A stretch of DNA of 64,000 bases from Hydnum rufescens UP504 (taxonomy: Eukaryota > Basidiomycota > Agaricomycetes > Cantharellales > Hydnaceae): positions 62,001 through 126,000 of the forward strand of contig MU128969.1 of assembly GCA_014904985.1 (NCBI GenBank), written 5' to 3'. The position numbers and the translations under genes were made by a program. The number at the start of each line of letters is the position of its first letter. Within the stretch, counting starts at the first letter, position 1. Under the pieces are notes generated by a model. That model was not told the origin of the DNA and made no database searches. It worked only from the letters and a program-made list of their open reading frames with translations. Shown here piece after piece: positions 12,071 through 23,418 of the stretch.

Positions 12071-13175
12071 AAGGGGAGTGAGGAGAGAAGAGGTGAGTTC
12101 ATGCGATCCTGAGCCGAAAATATCTAATTCAAATCTTGACAGCAGTCATAGTCAATGCATTGATAATCTCCCAAGTTATTCTGCGGATGATACCTACTGC
12201 CTATTTGTAACTCCAAAGTGGCCCTATCATTCCATGGGCTTCTTAGTATCAGGTGTTCATGCCAGAAATTGAGGCTATCTCGTTGCAATTGGCGGCTGAC
12301 TGTGCGGCAATTCCCGCTACAGCACTTTTTAACTAGTGTTGCCGCGACCTGCTCAACTGAATTGAGTCAAGTCGAGTTGCGGAGTCGAAAATTTCTCGCC
12401 AACTACAACAGATGATGGAATTTTTTTACCGCGGTATGAAAGAAAGGACAATAAAACAATAGAAGTCGTTGAGCTCTAAGCAAAAAGTGGTGTAATAGGA
12501 ACACCACAAGGCTATCTTTTTTTTGCGACTTCGAGTCGCGGCATCACTCAGGGATCGGTTCGGCTCGACTCGGCTTCGGGCGACTTCCGGGCGACTCGAC
12601 TCACGGCTCGAGCCGGCTTCGAGCCCGAGTCGCGGTAACACGGGAATATGTTGGGAGATCCTGCAGACCAGGGATCACGAAGAATTGCCACCAGCAAGGT
12701 GCATTTGACCAGAACGGGGAAAGCTGAGTGGGATCAATCAATTCCAAAATGGGAAAAGCCAGTGCGAGATGAGATGTTTGACCTGGCCCGGCTGGGCAAC
12801 CGTACCCGACTACCAGAAAGAAGAAGAATGTATCGCATTTGAGTCATACAGTTTTGTGTGTAGGATTGCAGGAGAGACTGTCAATTTCGCGTCTTCAGAA
12901 GCAAAAGGAAGATGACGGATAACTCCGATAACTGCACAGCCACGGACACAGCTATGGACACAGCCATGGATGCACAGCATGGGTGTTGGAAATGAAACTT
13001 CCCAAGTCTGACGACGAAATTCCCTCTAAAACCCTATCGGGCCGCGCAAGCCCCAAGCAAGCAAACGAGTTGAGGCATCATCACTCATTTAGCTCGGTTC
13101 TAGTTAATTGATAGCACATCTGAGGCTTCCATTCTTTCCCCAAGCTATCCCTCTTACCCCTTCATCCTGGGGATA
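12071..13175. other. Intergenic with one candidate small element
   Basis: No gene recognised. Contains the TIR-bounded GC-rich segment listed separately (12336-12641). The rest shows a few short open frames only. Confidence 0.5.
12336..12641. mobile_element. Candidate MITE-like element with 13-bp terminal inverted repeats
   Basis: The segment begins GTGTTGCCGCGAC (12336-12348) and ends GTCGCGGTAACAC (12629-12641), an inverted pair with one mismatch over 13 bases. Its interior is rich in GACTCG-type words, unlike the AT-rich flanks. I see no clear target-site duplication and no transposase, so it could be a non-autonomous DNA element or simply GC-rich sequence with chance symmetry. Confidence 0.35.
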
Positions 13176-15343
13176 ATGGATGCTACCCAGTTCAACATCT
13201 TTAGTGGCTCGTTCTTTGGTAACCTCCTCACCGCTATGCCAGTCTCCTCCAGCCTCAAGGGTGGGCATGACAAAGCTGAACCATATTCTCCAGATGCTTT
13301 GGTGTCCTCACTATCCAGACCTCTAGCTATTATCATGCCTTCCCAAATGACGGAAGATCGGTGAAACTGGTGGTACGGCTCTCCATCTTCCCTTGAAATG
13401 TACACTCATCGCTCATTATCTGTCCCTTTCTCAGGTGGGTTTTCTATGGTGAGTATCGCGCACACTTATCTGGGAACGTATATTCGTCATCCTCCATTGT
13501 AAAGGACCTTGGAAGCTTTTCAACTGTGGGTATCCCTTTTTTGTGCTCCTCAAATGTTGCTAGGAATTACTGTGGAGGCTCCGACAACGCATCTAATCAT
13601 CTACTTGTACAGTGCATGCGTTACCGGGTCTTTATATGGGTGGTTTGTCACAAATTCCCATGATCCTCTAGCTCGTGCAGCGTGGTGCGTATGGGGTCCA
13701 TCACGCCTGTTGACTGTTCCTTTCCTACCGACCCCCTGTACTCATGAAATCATTGCATATTTATAGGGATTTCACGATATTTCAAGTCAGTGCGGTGAGT
13801 ATTGAGTCGGTTCTTGTTGCGTTGCCCTTATCTCGACTTTGGCACTATCTACAAGGTCTGCGCATCAGTCACTGTCCAGACATTCTTTGCCCATCGTGTC
13901 TATTCTTGTGGGTGTTGCCACAGATCCTCGCTGGAGAAACATCCCATCCATAATTCCTCTTCGTTTCCATAGTGAGCACCAATCTCTATCTAGGAGCGCT
14001 AGTGGTATGTTACGGCTCTGGTGTCGTAATAGCCCAGTCTGAAAGTGATACCATATAACTTTGTAGCAAGTGCTTGTATTGGTTCAGTTTGGTTAGTCTT
14101 ACCCGATTACCGTCGCTTCGTGACATGCTTCTTCGCTCTTATTCCTGCCACGCTCTAGGATTTGGTGTTGGTCAGCACTCATCTTCGTGCATCCCTTGGA
14201 CTCTTACTGATTCTGTTCCGATAAAATCGATATTTTGGCATGCCGCAGCAACTGCTGTCAGATCGTATGCATCCCCGTTTTCTCCACCGAGGCCTCAGCT
14301 AACAACTTGTTGGTCTGATTTGCTTCAATCTCTCACTGTTGTAGGAACACGGTACTAACATTTGAAGCGCTAGTCCGGGAGTGGAGGTGGCTCGCCGTGT
14401 CGTGGGTCGCTATGCAAGTGCGTCTTGGCTACAACCTTTCTACCCTTGTTTCTAACACACGCCCTCTTTCCTTCGCTGATACATGATACATGGTGTGATT
14501 ATGCGGCTTTCAGGCAATCGCAGATATTGTGATCGCAACGTGTATGTGTCTCTTATTGCGACGTCGGCGGACCGGGTTCCAGATGTGCGTATATTGATAA
14601 CATTCCTGGCGCCCCGATTCGTCCGAGACCGTTTGTCTGATTAATGATCCCATGCGTCGGTGCACGGCACAGGACTGATTCGACAATCAACCGTATGGTA
14701 TTGTACACCATTAGTACGGGCTTGGTGACTAGTGTTCTCTCATGTATCCTTCTCGGGGTGGTGCGTTTTGGCGATTTCCTTTCTTTTTTTCAGTACGATA
14801 ATGAGGGTACTGAACTAATTATGGGGACAGTTTGCCAGATACGGTTTCGATTTTACTGTATTTGCTATTTGCATGGTAGGTTATTTGATTCTTCGGTCTC
14901 CTGTTCGTTCGAGAATGAGGATAAGGCTAATTCCTTGGTCCTGTTCCAGCCACTGGGCGGGTTCTATTCCGTCACCATGCTCGCCAAGTACGTCCCTATG
15001 ATATGTCTTGTTCTGTGCCCGAGACTGAACAGGTTTATTTTATTTTGGGCTTGCAGTCTACATACGCGGAAGGGACTCCGGGCGAGGCTTGATACACCAA
15101 ACCCCCTCGAACTAATCGGCTCCTCAATCAAAGAGAGAATGGGTGGAATAGGGGGGATCATAGCAATGTACGTCTTGCAAATGTCTTGACCTTTGTGGTG
15201 TCAGTGGGGGGTGGTGCTAACTCACACTGACCGGACCTTGTTCGCTGTCTTAGGAAGGGAGGCTCCAGGCTACAAGGATAGATGTCGCCACAAAGGTGGT
15301 AGGCGATGACGTGGACATAAAACCGAGGGTTCGTATTGGATGA
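13176..15343 (+). CDS. DUF6534-like multi-pass membrane protein
   Basis: Agaricomycete membrane protein resembling the DUF6534 group, which has about seven TM helices and no established function. Start taken at the ATG at 13176 (MDATQFNIFSGSFFGNLL). Recognisable pieces in order: YYHAFPNDGRSVKLVV (about 13328), VCASVTVQTFFAHRVYS (about 13857), EWRWLAVSWVAMQ (about 14376), AIADIVIATCMCLLLRRRR (from 14515), INRMVLYTISTGLVTSVL (from about 14684), FARYGFDFTVFAICM, PLGGFYSVTMLA and KLYTRKGLRARLDTP (from about 15058), ending KVVGDDVDIKPRVRIG with TGA at 15341-15343. Introns are many and short. The N-terminal third does not read cleanly: a frame change near 13391 and a poor join near 13900 mean it is either damaged or carries indels. 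The second half is convincing. Confidence 0.6.
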
Positions 15344-16243
15344 TTCCTAGCTTTGTCGTGCTGTTCAATGATCCGCATTCGTGCTTAGCCTCATCAGAAG
15401 AGTGATACAAAGGTTCGGTTTACTGAGGTTCCGAGCCCTGTTTTGGGGGGGACCTGAACCCGAACCTAAGCGGCCCCGATGAGCAATGTTGAGGTTCAGG
15501 ATGGTCCTGGGTGTGTCCCCATTTGGAAAATCCCTTGGGATCAAGCAGAGAACCAGGATATCTACTGTATTTGGAGATCCAGTCTTCCTGGGTTCTCAAC
15601 CTAATCTCACCTGCACCCCCTTGATTTCTATTATGGTGAAATATGCTATCTCCTTGTCAGAGCTATGGCACGATGAGCGCGAGGAAGGTTGTCATGCTAT
15701 ACGGAGCTTGTTACTCCGCGGAGAATACAAGCGCTTGGAGCCACAATCTCCTTCAGGCGCCAAGCACTCTGCAGAAAGTATTTAGGCAATACCTCCATCA
15801 ATAGTGAATATTCCGTTCTGGTGTAAAATCCGACCAGCCGTATCTAATACTTGGCCATATACATCTCTCTTGTCTTCGGAGAGGAGTTTGAAGACTTGAA
15901 ATATTAAATTCCCACAGATGGTGGTAAATGTTGAAGAAATCGGCGCGGAGCTTAGCATCGCACGGGAGGAGGTTGGGAAACCCGTTAACAACGTTGGCAT
16001 GTAACTGTAGGGCGTCCCGAAACTGATATTGGAGTCCCAACTTGACCCGGTGGTAGAATCCCAAATCTCGTGACGCCGAAAATGTTATTACTTAATGCCA
16101 CGTGGGTGGAGACCTTTTTCGTGGGTCCAGGTCAACATTCCGGGTTCTCGTACAAGCTCTACTATTGGCGAATACAGGTCCCCAAGACCCACCGCTATAT
16201 AGCGGGAAGTGGATTTGGCCACTTGCCAGTATAAACCCCGGGC
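15344..16243. other. Intergenic, upstream of the PPR gene
   Basis: Between 15410 and 15500 there are several GGTTCGG/CCGAACC words in both orientations, suggesting weak inverted repeats. Open frames on both strands (15486-15785 plus, 15782-16064 minus) have no family resemblance. A palindromic TATA-like site close to the PPR start is listed separately. Confidence 0.45.
16192..16205 (+). promoter_or_regulatory. Palindromic TATA-like site before the PPR gene
   Basis: CCGCTATATAGCGG is a perfect 14-bp palindrome with TATATA at its centre, ending 38 bp before the ATG at 16244. Its position fits a core promoter element; the symmetry could also mark a dimeric regulator site. Inference only. Confidence 0.3.
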
Positions 16244-18858
16244 ATGCTCACCCGGAGCGTTAGACGTGACAGCGGTGTTCTATCATTTGTGGCCAAGCGA
16301 GTACCGATAACGCGCATCCCGAGGACGCGACCAAATTCGATACCGCGTGGTGGCCCTCCACGACGGCTCTTCCTCACGTCTTCACTTCTGTCTGGGACTG
16401 GTGGATTATTTAAGTGGGGTCAATCTCTCACTAATGAGCAACAGCTTCTCACCGACGCTGCTTCCGCGTTCGGAAAAGCCGTCAACGAGAATGGCGACAA
16501 ACTCTCTATTCGTCTGGCCTATCAGGAACTCCGACAAATATTTATCAACTCGTTTGGTCCCGATGATGTGCATATGCGAATGATCATCCTAAATCCCCAG
16601 ATCGAACAGGGATGGCGAGCAGCACTCAGTAGCCCCCAGTCCGGGCCTTCGATAACACAACGTCTCCTTCAGGACGCCGTCATAGCGCTTGTACACAACG
16701 ATGCTGCCGGAAAAAGTTCTCCCATGGAAGTTGTCAAACAAGCCCCCGATGCGGAAAGCCTCGACACAGCGCGCCAGATACTTTCTGACACGGCCGTGTT
16801 ATTTAATCTCAAGCCGCTGCTGGATCAATACCACCCGTTGTTGTACGCCATTGCTTTATCAGACGTTGATGCCGCCCTCGATTGGCTTCAAGTACTACAG
16901 ACGGACCAAAACACGGATTATCGAATTAGTGCAACCGATTATGAAATTGTCATGCACGCTTTGACCATAACACGAGACCCAAAAGGCATGCGGAAAGTTC
17001 TTCAGCGTGTCCGGGAGTTGGAGTCGATTCCCATTACCAGCGATCTTTACCGCCCTCTCATATACCTCGCGATTCCCAACCCATGGGATCCTTCCCCACA
17101 ATCATGGGATATCTCAGGGATCGATAACATTCTTCGGGAAATGGTCGAAATTGATGGGGTGCAGCCCTCGATTCGTCTCCTCGCATATATCCTTCATGAA
17201 TACCGGAGAGTGGAGAATGTGGAGAAAGCGGAGGAGATTGCTGGAGAAATTAAAACCGCTTTGGCAACTCGTGATGTAAAAGACGCTCCCGATGACGAAC
17301 GGTATGCATGCCACGCCTTGGTTCGGTTGGCTGCATTGAAAGGTGGTTATCCTGCGGCTCTTCAAGAGGCCCAGGACTCGTCTCTCAGGGTTATCTGCTG
17401 AGTGCACCGACGCTGCACACTCTTCAAATATTCCCAGATAGCCCAATCTATGACGTGTCGTCGCTTGTCGATATCGCTGGAAGTCTGCAACTGATTATCG
17501 TAGACACGGTGTGGGCCCTTGCAATTCGACGTGCTATTAGAGATGGTGGAGAGGGCGGGGTTGATATCGCTCTCGGCTTGTATCGCGAGGCCTTGCGACA
17601 AGGGATCGTGCCCAACGTTGTGATGGTCGATCCTCTCATACTTGGTCTCTGTCGTCGTCATGCTCCTCCTACCCCAGAAGACGTCAACGAAGCACTAGAA
17701 ATATACTATGATCTTCGAGATGCTCGAGGGAAGAATCAAGTCCCAGAAGAGTCAGAGGAAAACCCTATCCGTTACAAGTCGCTGCCTCGCCACCCCCGTC
17801 CCCCACATAATTCAGCACCCGATCAATGGATCTACCGTACTCTTCTCACAGCGATATCCCGAACGCGTACAATCTCTCGTGGAACGTCAGATATCATGAT
17901 CCAACTCCTCATCGACATGCGCGATTTTGGGGTGAAGCTGAACTCTGAATTCGTTCAATCTGTCTTCGCCCGATTGCTCCTCGCTACCGACTCGCACGGC
18001 GCAGCTTTCGATATGTACTCGTATTTGCGTGAGATGGCTTCTTCCATCTTGGACCAGCCCGCATACGTCTCCATTCTCGAACAGCTCGCCAACCTCTCGT
18101 TTGATGACGATCCTTTACCTTCACAAGCTCACTATCTTGACATCATGCGCGACATGCGTGACTCTGGTACGCCCATGACGCCCTTCGTGTACACCATCCT
18201 ATTCTCGAGGTACGCCTCCTTGGCCACTTCCATACCGCATCCGACACCAGATACGCCCCTGGACGAAGTCGAGAAGGGACATGATCTACATCAGCGGTTG
18301 TTCCAGGCGACAAAGCGCCTGCATCTGACGCTGAAGCTAGACGCCAGCGTTACCCCCAACGTATTTACCATGAACGCCATCATGAACGCCTACAACCGCC
18401 TTGGAGCATTCCGCGATGCTTGGGGTATCTGGGAACAGCTCGCCCACGGCACGCCTGCCTACGATAATGTCTCCATCAGCATTGTCATGGATCTCTGCGG
18501 CTATTCAAGAAATCCGCGCGCCGCGGATCGGATATGGGCTGGAATCATGCAACGAGCACAGCAGCCACCAAAAGGGGACCGACCTGTGGTAGTACCAACC
18601 CGGAATAATTGGGTATCCCGTATCGAATGCTACGCTCGCCTAGGGGACTTCCAAACAGCCCTGGACATATTCACGGATATGATTTATGGAGGAGGGGAAG
18701 TCTGGATCCCGAAGCCAAACCAGGCAGCTGCAGACACGCTTCTCAAATTCTCTTGGTCTTATGGGAGGAGCGCGGAAGTGGAAGAATTGATCAAATCGGA
18801 ACTACCTGACCTGTATCCATTACTACCACAGCCAGACCCCAACCGTCCGCCGAGATAA
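16244..18858 (+). CDS. Pentatricopeptide repeat (PPR) protein, probably mitochondrial
   Basis: Large helical-repeat protein of about 870 residues expected to bind organellar RNA. The ATG at 16244 opens MLTRSVRRDSGVLSF, an Arg/Ser-rich, acid-poor presequence (further Arg in RIPRTRPNSIPRGGPPRR) typical of mitochondrial import. PPR-like helix pairs are visible, for example YEIVMHALTITRDPKGMRKV, LGLYREALRQGIVPNVVMVD, TPFVYTILFSRYASLA, VFTMNAIMNAYNRLGAFRDA and NWVSRIECYARLGDFQTALD. The gene appears intronless. A one-base frame break lies at about 17374 (GG in GGCCCAGGACTC): the upstream frame ends at 17401, while the other frame carries GLVSQGYLLSAPTLHTL and continues to the stop at 18858. Because repeats flank the break on both sides, I treat this as one gene with an assembly indel. 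The target RNA is unknown. Confidence 0.78.
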
Positions 18859-19108
18859 CACGAAAAGATGAAAAAAAAAAGCTCTAAGTGTGTGAAGGTG
18901 ACAAATATATATGCGGGAAAGATAAGATACAACAAAGGACGGATGATAGTTCTGGTTGAACAGAACAACTATATCTAAAGGTTTGAACGCCTATCTATCG
19001 CCGGCGTGAAGGCGCCCGTTGAACCCGTACTGAACATAAAGAGAAGGATGAATGCGCATGATGAGATACGCGTATTAAAGTACAGAGACCAGTCGGTTTC
19101 AGATGAAA

Positions 19109-22100
19109 TTAGGAATCTGCGAGGTCTTCGACCGAAGGGCATTCGCACTGTGGGAAATTCTCAGGTGTCGTGCTGACCAAGGGAACAATATAGACTCACG
19201 ATTAAGTTTAGGTCGCCGTAGGCTGTGATCAAAGGGTGTTAAAAAGGGTCCCACGTAGGAAGTATGAGATTCTGTAAAGCTCACCATCGTCAATCCTAGA
19301 AACGGAAGGCCAGAATTTACGTTCCCTTAACCAAGGAAGAGGGTAAACTGCAGCTTCTCGATCATACGGCCTGGAGAGCGGTATTCTCATTAGGTGTATG
19401 AAACTCAGCAATAATGATAAATATACACACCGTTTCCATTTATCCTCCGGCAACGCGATTACAGACATAGGATGCGGTGCATTTTTCAACAGGTTGTTAT
19501 CCCTAGGCTGTTTCCCAGCGATAATCGCATCCACCTCTACCCGTATTTGAATCATTGCATCGCAGAAGCTATGGGGAAAGCAACCTTAGCTGGGAAAGAA
19601 GACGACACCTAACACAGAGCACACGTACCGGTCAAGCTCTTCTAATGTCTCCGATTCGGTTGGCTCTATCAGCATAGCGGTGGGTATCGGCCAAGAGCAC
19701 GTCGGGGGTGGAACCCAAAATCCTGCCAAAGTAGTGCTGTCAGAACATTTTACAGTGAGGAGAGAAAAATATTGCAATGTCATACCTGCAGGCGTTTGGC
19801 AAAGTCCGCCACCTTCAGCCCGGCAGATTTATCAAACTCAGCGAGATCGATAAGCAATTCATGGGCGACACGACCCTTGCCGTTCTTGTACCGGATGCTG
19901 TAATGTTGCTTCAGACGATGAGCGATATAATTAGCATTGAGGAGTGCTATATGTGCCGATTTGGAGAGTCCAGATCCACCGAGCATCTTGATGTAAGCCC
20001 AAGAAATAACTAGAATAGAAGAAGAGCCGAAAGGCGCGGCTGAAACAGCATCGATCCCTTTCGACCCGCCAGTCTTCACAATCGGATGGCCGGGCAGGAA
20101 CGGCGCCAAATGTTCGGCAACACAAATAGGCCTGAATGAAGAAGAAGCGAAACCTCAGGTGTCCAGGATAACGTTGTTGAACTTGAACTAGGCCATACCC
20201 AACGCCAGGTCCACCACCTCCATGGGGACTACGCGTGAAATCTCGTCAGCGATTATGTCTCGGCAGATATGACCTCAGCACTGACATGGAAAATGTCTTG
20301 TGTAGGTTTAGATGGCATACATCTCCTCCGCATGTGGCAGGGTTGGTCAGTCCAATCTGCGCGTTCAAGTTGGCGCCTAAAGGTAGCGATGAGCGGCACT
20401 GGCATCTGAGCTCGCTTCAAACAATTACCATCAAGATAGACCTGCCCTCCGTTCATGTGGATGATATCACACGCCTAATTTGAACTATCGTGTCAGAGGT
20501 CGCAGGGTTAGAATAGAGTAATGCAACTCACTTCCTTGACCCCATCTTCAAATACTCCAAACGTAGAAGGATATGTGATCTACAAAGCCCATCGTAAGCA
20601 GTCCGAAAAAGTAACGACCAAATTAGAGTAAAACCCCACAGACCATAAATGCAGCCAGATTATCTTTGTGCTTCTGTGCCTTATCCTTCAAGTCCACGAG
20701 ATCAAGGCTGCCATCAGCAAGAGACTTGATAGGAACCACTCTGAGTCCGGCCATGACGGCAGACTATGCAATATCGATAAGAACTATGTCTATCAAGGAC
20801 ATCGCCGTGAAAGGGTACGCACAGCGGGGTTGGTTCCGTGAGCACTGATGGGGATGAGACAAATATTTCGATGAGGCTCATTCCTCGACTCATGATACGC
20901 GCGAATGACAGATAATCCCGTATATTCACCGGCGGCACCGCTGTTGGGCTGGAGAGAGCAGCTGTGGAACCCTGTTATCCTGCAAAGATCTTCCTCCAGT
21001 TCCTTCCCGATTTAATTTTTGTCAGTATGTACTGAGGATGAGGAATGGAGTGGACTAGATACTTTGATAATTGTCTGATATCCTTGGGCCTGCTCGATTG
21101 GAGCGAACGGGTGGATGTTCCCAAAGCCAGGGTACGTGACTGGTATCATACTGCTAGTCGAGTTGAGCTTCATGGTGCAGCTTCCCAACGGTATCATGCC
21201 GTGAACAAGGGACAAATCCTTCGACTGTAGATGATGAATATATCGCAACATCTCGGTCTCGGAATGATGTGTGTTGAAAACGGGATGCTGAAGGAATTGA
21301 GACGTCCGCGCGAAAGACGGGGCAAAAGAAGGCGAGATAGTTGCCGAGGCCCCCACATGAGAGCCGAGAATATCTGGGAGCGTGACGACTGGCTTGGACA
21401 GATGGATGGCAAACACGTTAATGAGGTTGACTAAATCATCAGGCGTTACACTCTCGTCAACGGTGACGCCAACTTGCTTTGCGTCGATCCGGCGAAGGTT
21501 TATACATTGATGTTCTGCAACCTGGTGGAGAGCAGACGCATCGTCGACATTAATGGTCAAAGCGTCAAAGTAACTCTCTTCATTCGCAATCGTGTAGCCG
21601 AGAGCTTTGAGTTGATGAAGCGAGGACCTGGGTAATGAAATGGACCTTGGTGGCGATGGCCCTGAGACCTGGTGCCCCGTGATACACCGCATACATTGCT
21701 GCCATATTTGCGAGAAGCGCCTGACTGGTGCAAATGTTTGATGTGGCCTTCTCGCGCCGAATATGTTGCTCACGAGCTATAGTTGACACAGAATACTTAA
21801 AGCAGGCCATCAAGACTGTGGATGATCACGTTCACGCACTCTGAAGCGCCAACCGGTAAGCAGGTTGCCCCGTGACATCTTTACTTAGACCAATCAGTCG
21901 GCCAGGCATCTTCCGCTTTAATGCCTCGGTCACCGAAAAGAAGGCAGCATGTGGCCCGCCATATCCAGCCGGTACACCGAACCGTGCAGAATTCCCAAGG
22001 GCGATATCAGCACCCCACTCTCCCGGCGGTTTCAGCAACGTCAAAGCGAGAAGGTCAGTAGCAGCCACTACAATGGCACCATGATCATGTGCAGCCTGCG

Positions 22101-23016
22101 CCACGGAAGAAAAATCACGGATGAGACCATTCACGTCAGGATATTGAACCAGGATGCCGCATATATCATGGGAGCCGTTGGTGAATGCAGTAGACGCGTT
22201 TCCGATAATGAGGTTTATGCCGAATCCCTTTGCACGCGTTCGGAGCACCGATACGGTTTGAGGAGCAACAGCGGTATCGATAAAGAAATCCTTCTTCTTT
22301 TGGGAAGCAGCAGCGAAGGCCATAACCATTGCTTCCGCAGCAGCGGTGCCCTCATCAAGAAGAGACGCGTTTGAGATGTCGAGACCGGTGAGCGAGGTAA
22401 CCATAGTCTGATAATTGATGAGCGACTCTAGACGGCCTTGGGAAATCTCAGGTTGATAAGGGGTATATTGGGTATACCAGGCTGCAATAGAGATATCAGG
22501 TTCAATAGAAGGTAGATTTGTCGTAGGAAAATTTTACAAACCTGGGTTTTCCATTACCTGTAGCATGAACGCGAAGACACGTGAATAAGCCTATCGGTGG
22601 ACCTGGGGGAATGCGCTCACATTTCGCAGAATGACAGGGGGGACGACGGCGGTGTGATATCCCATACCGATGTAGCTCTTGTGCACCTTGTTTTGCGCAG
22701 CGAGAAGGCCGGCGCGAAGTAGCAATTCTGATTCGCTGAGGGGTGGTATCGCCTCGTCGCTAACGTTGGCTGGGTCGATACGTATATGAGCAGGGACAGC
22801 GTCCTGGATGAAATGGTCCATAGAGGAATAGCCCAGAGCAGCGAGCATTTTATCGGCCTCCTTATCATCCGGTCCAACATGACGATGAGTGAAGGTGTCG
22901 AGCGAGTCGAAGAGGCTGGGCACGCGAGCTCCAGTGGCCATGGGTCTGATTGGCCTGTGAGCACGGCCAGTGCCAGCCCGCACGGCTCTCAGAACACTCC
23001 TTGTGAAAGATGGCAT
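19109..23016 (-). CDS. GCV2: Glycine dehydrogenase (decarboxylating), P-protein of the glycine cleavage system
   Basis: Mitochondrial PLP enzyme that decarboxylates glycine and loads the aminomethyl group on the H-protein. The ATG at 23016 opens [20 protein letters not shown], a basic presequence; the mature part starts near [16 protein letters not shown]. Many short introns. Landmarks: [19 protein letters not shown] (about 22.65 kb), [20 protein letters not shown] (22.4 kb), [20 protein letters not shown] (21.7 kb), [19 protein letters not shown] (21.2 kb), GGQVYLDG (20.45 kb), the PLP-lysine region [11 protein letters not shown] (20.3 kb) and [16 protein letters not shown] (19.5 kb). The C-terminus is assembled from small exons: [13 protein letters not shown], then [12 protein letters not shown] with TAA at 19109-19111. 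One frame break near 21612 (an extra base in TT/AA) separates LASS from [11 protein letters not shown]; everything else reads through. About 950-1000 residues expected. Confidence 0.9.
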
Positions 23017-23418
23017 GAAGAGAAATTTTGACCGTGCGTACAAACCTTTTCATGGCTCAGTGAAAGGTCCAAACGTAGCGACGACCGGAAAATCGGAATT
23101 GGAGCTGGCATATCTTGCTCTATCTACAGGCACAAAAAATTATCGCGAGTATCACCCACCCATCGTACGCCAGAGTCAAGTATACCACGAGTGAAGTGGG
23201 TACCATCATCGGGGTCTCATCCATGGGACCGGATGCAAAACAGGCAGGTACACGCAGAAACGACGAGTAGACGACAGCCATTTACGGGTCAAGTTCTCAT
23301 TTTAGAAGGACATCAAGAAAGGCAAGAGAGAAATCTTTCATACAAACGATATCACAGAATTCGCGCAGTCCACATCTGCCTATCGCCGCCAAATGGCATC
23401 CATTGTGCACTCAGCACT
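23017..23418. other. Intergenic, left edge of the duplicated unit
   Basis: Upstream flank of the P-protein gene. From about 23229 the sequence becomes similar to 27156 onward (shared GGATGCAAAACA..., then CATTTTAGAA and ATCACAGAATTC), marking the left boundary of the tandem duplication. Confidence 0.55.

Noticed and set aside
12426..12641. Minus-strand frame rich in Arg and Ser (MLPRLGLEAGSSRESSRPEV)
   Set aside because: It is a by-product of the GACTCG-rich candidate element, not a protein signature.
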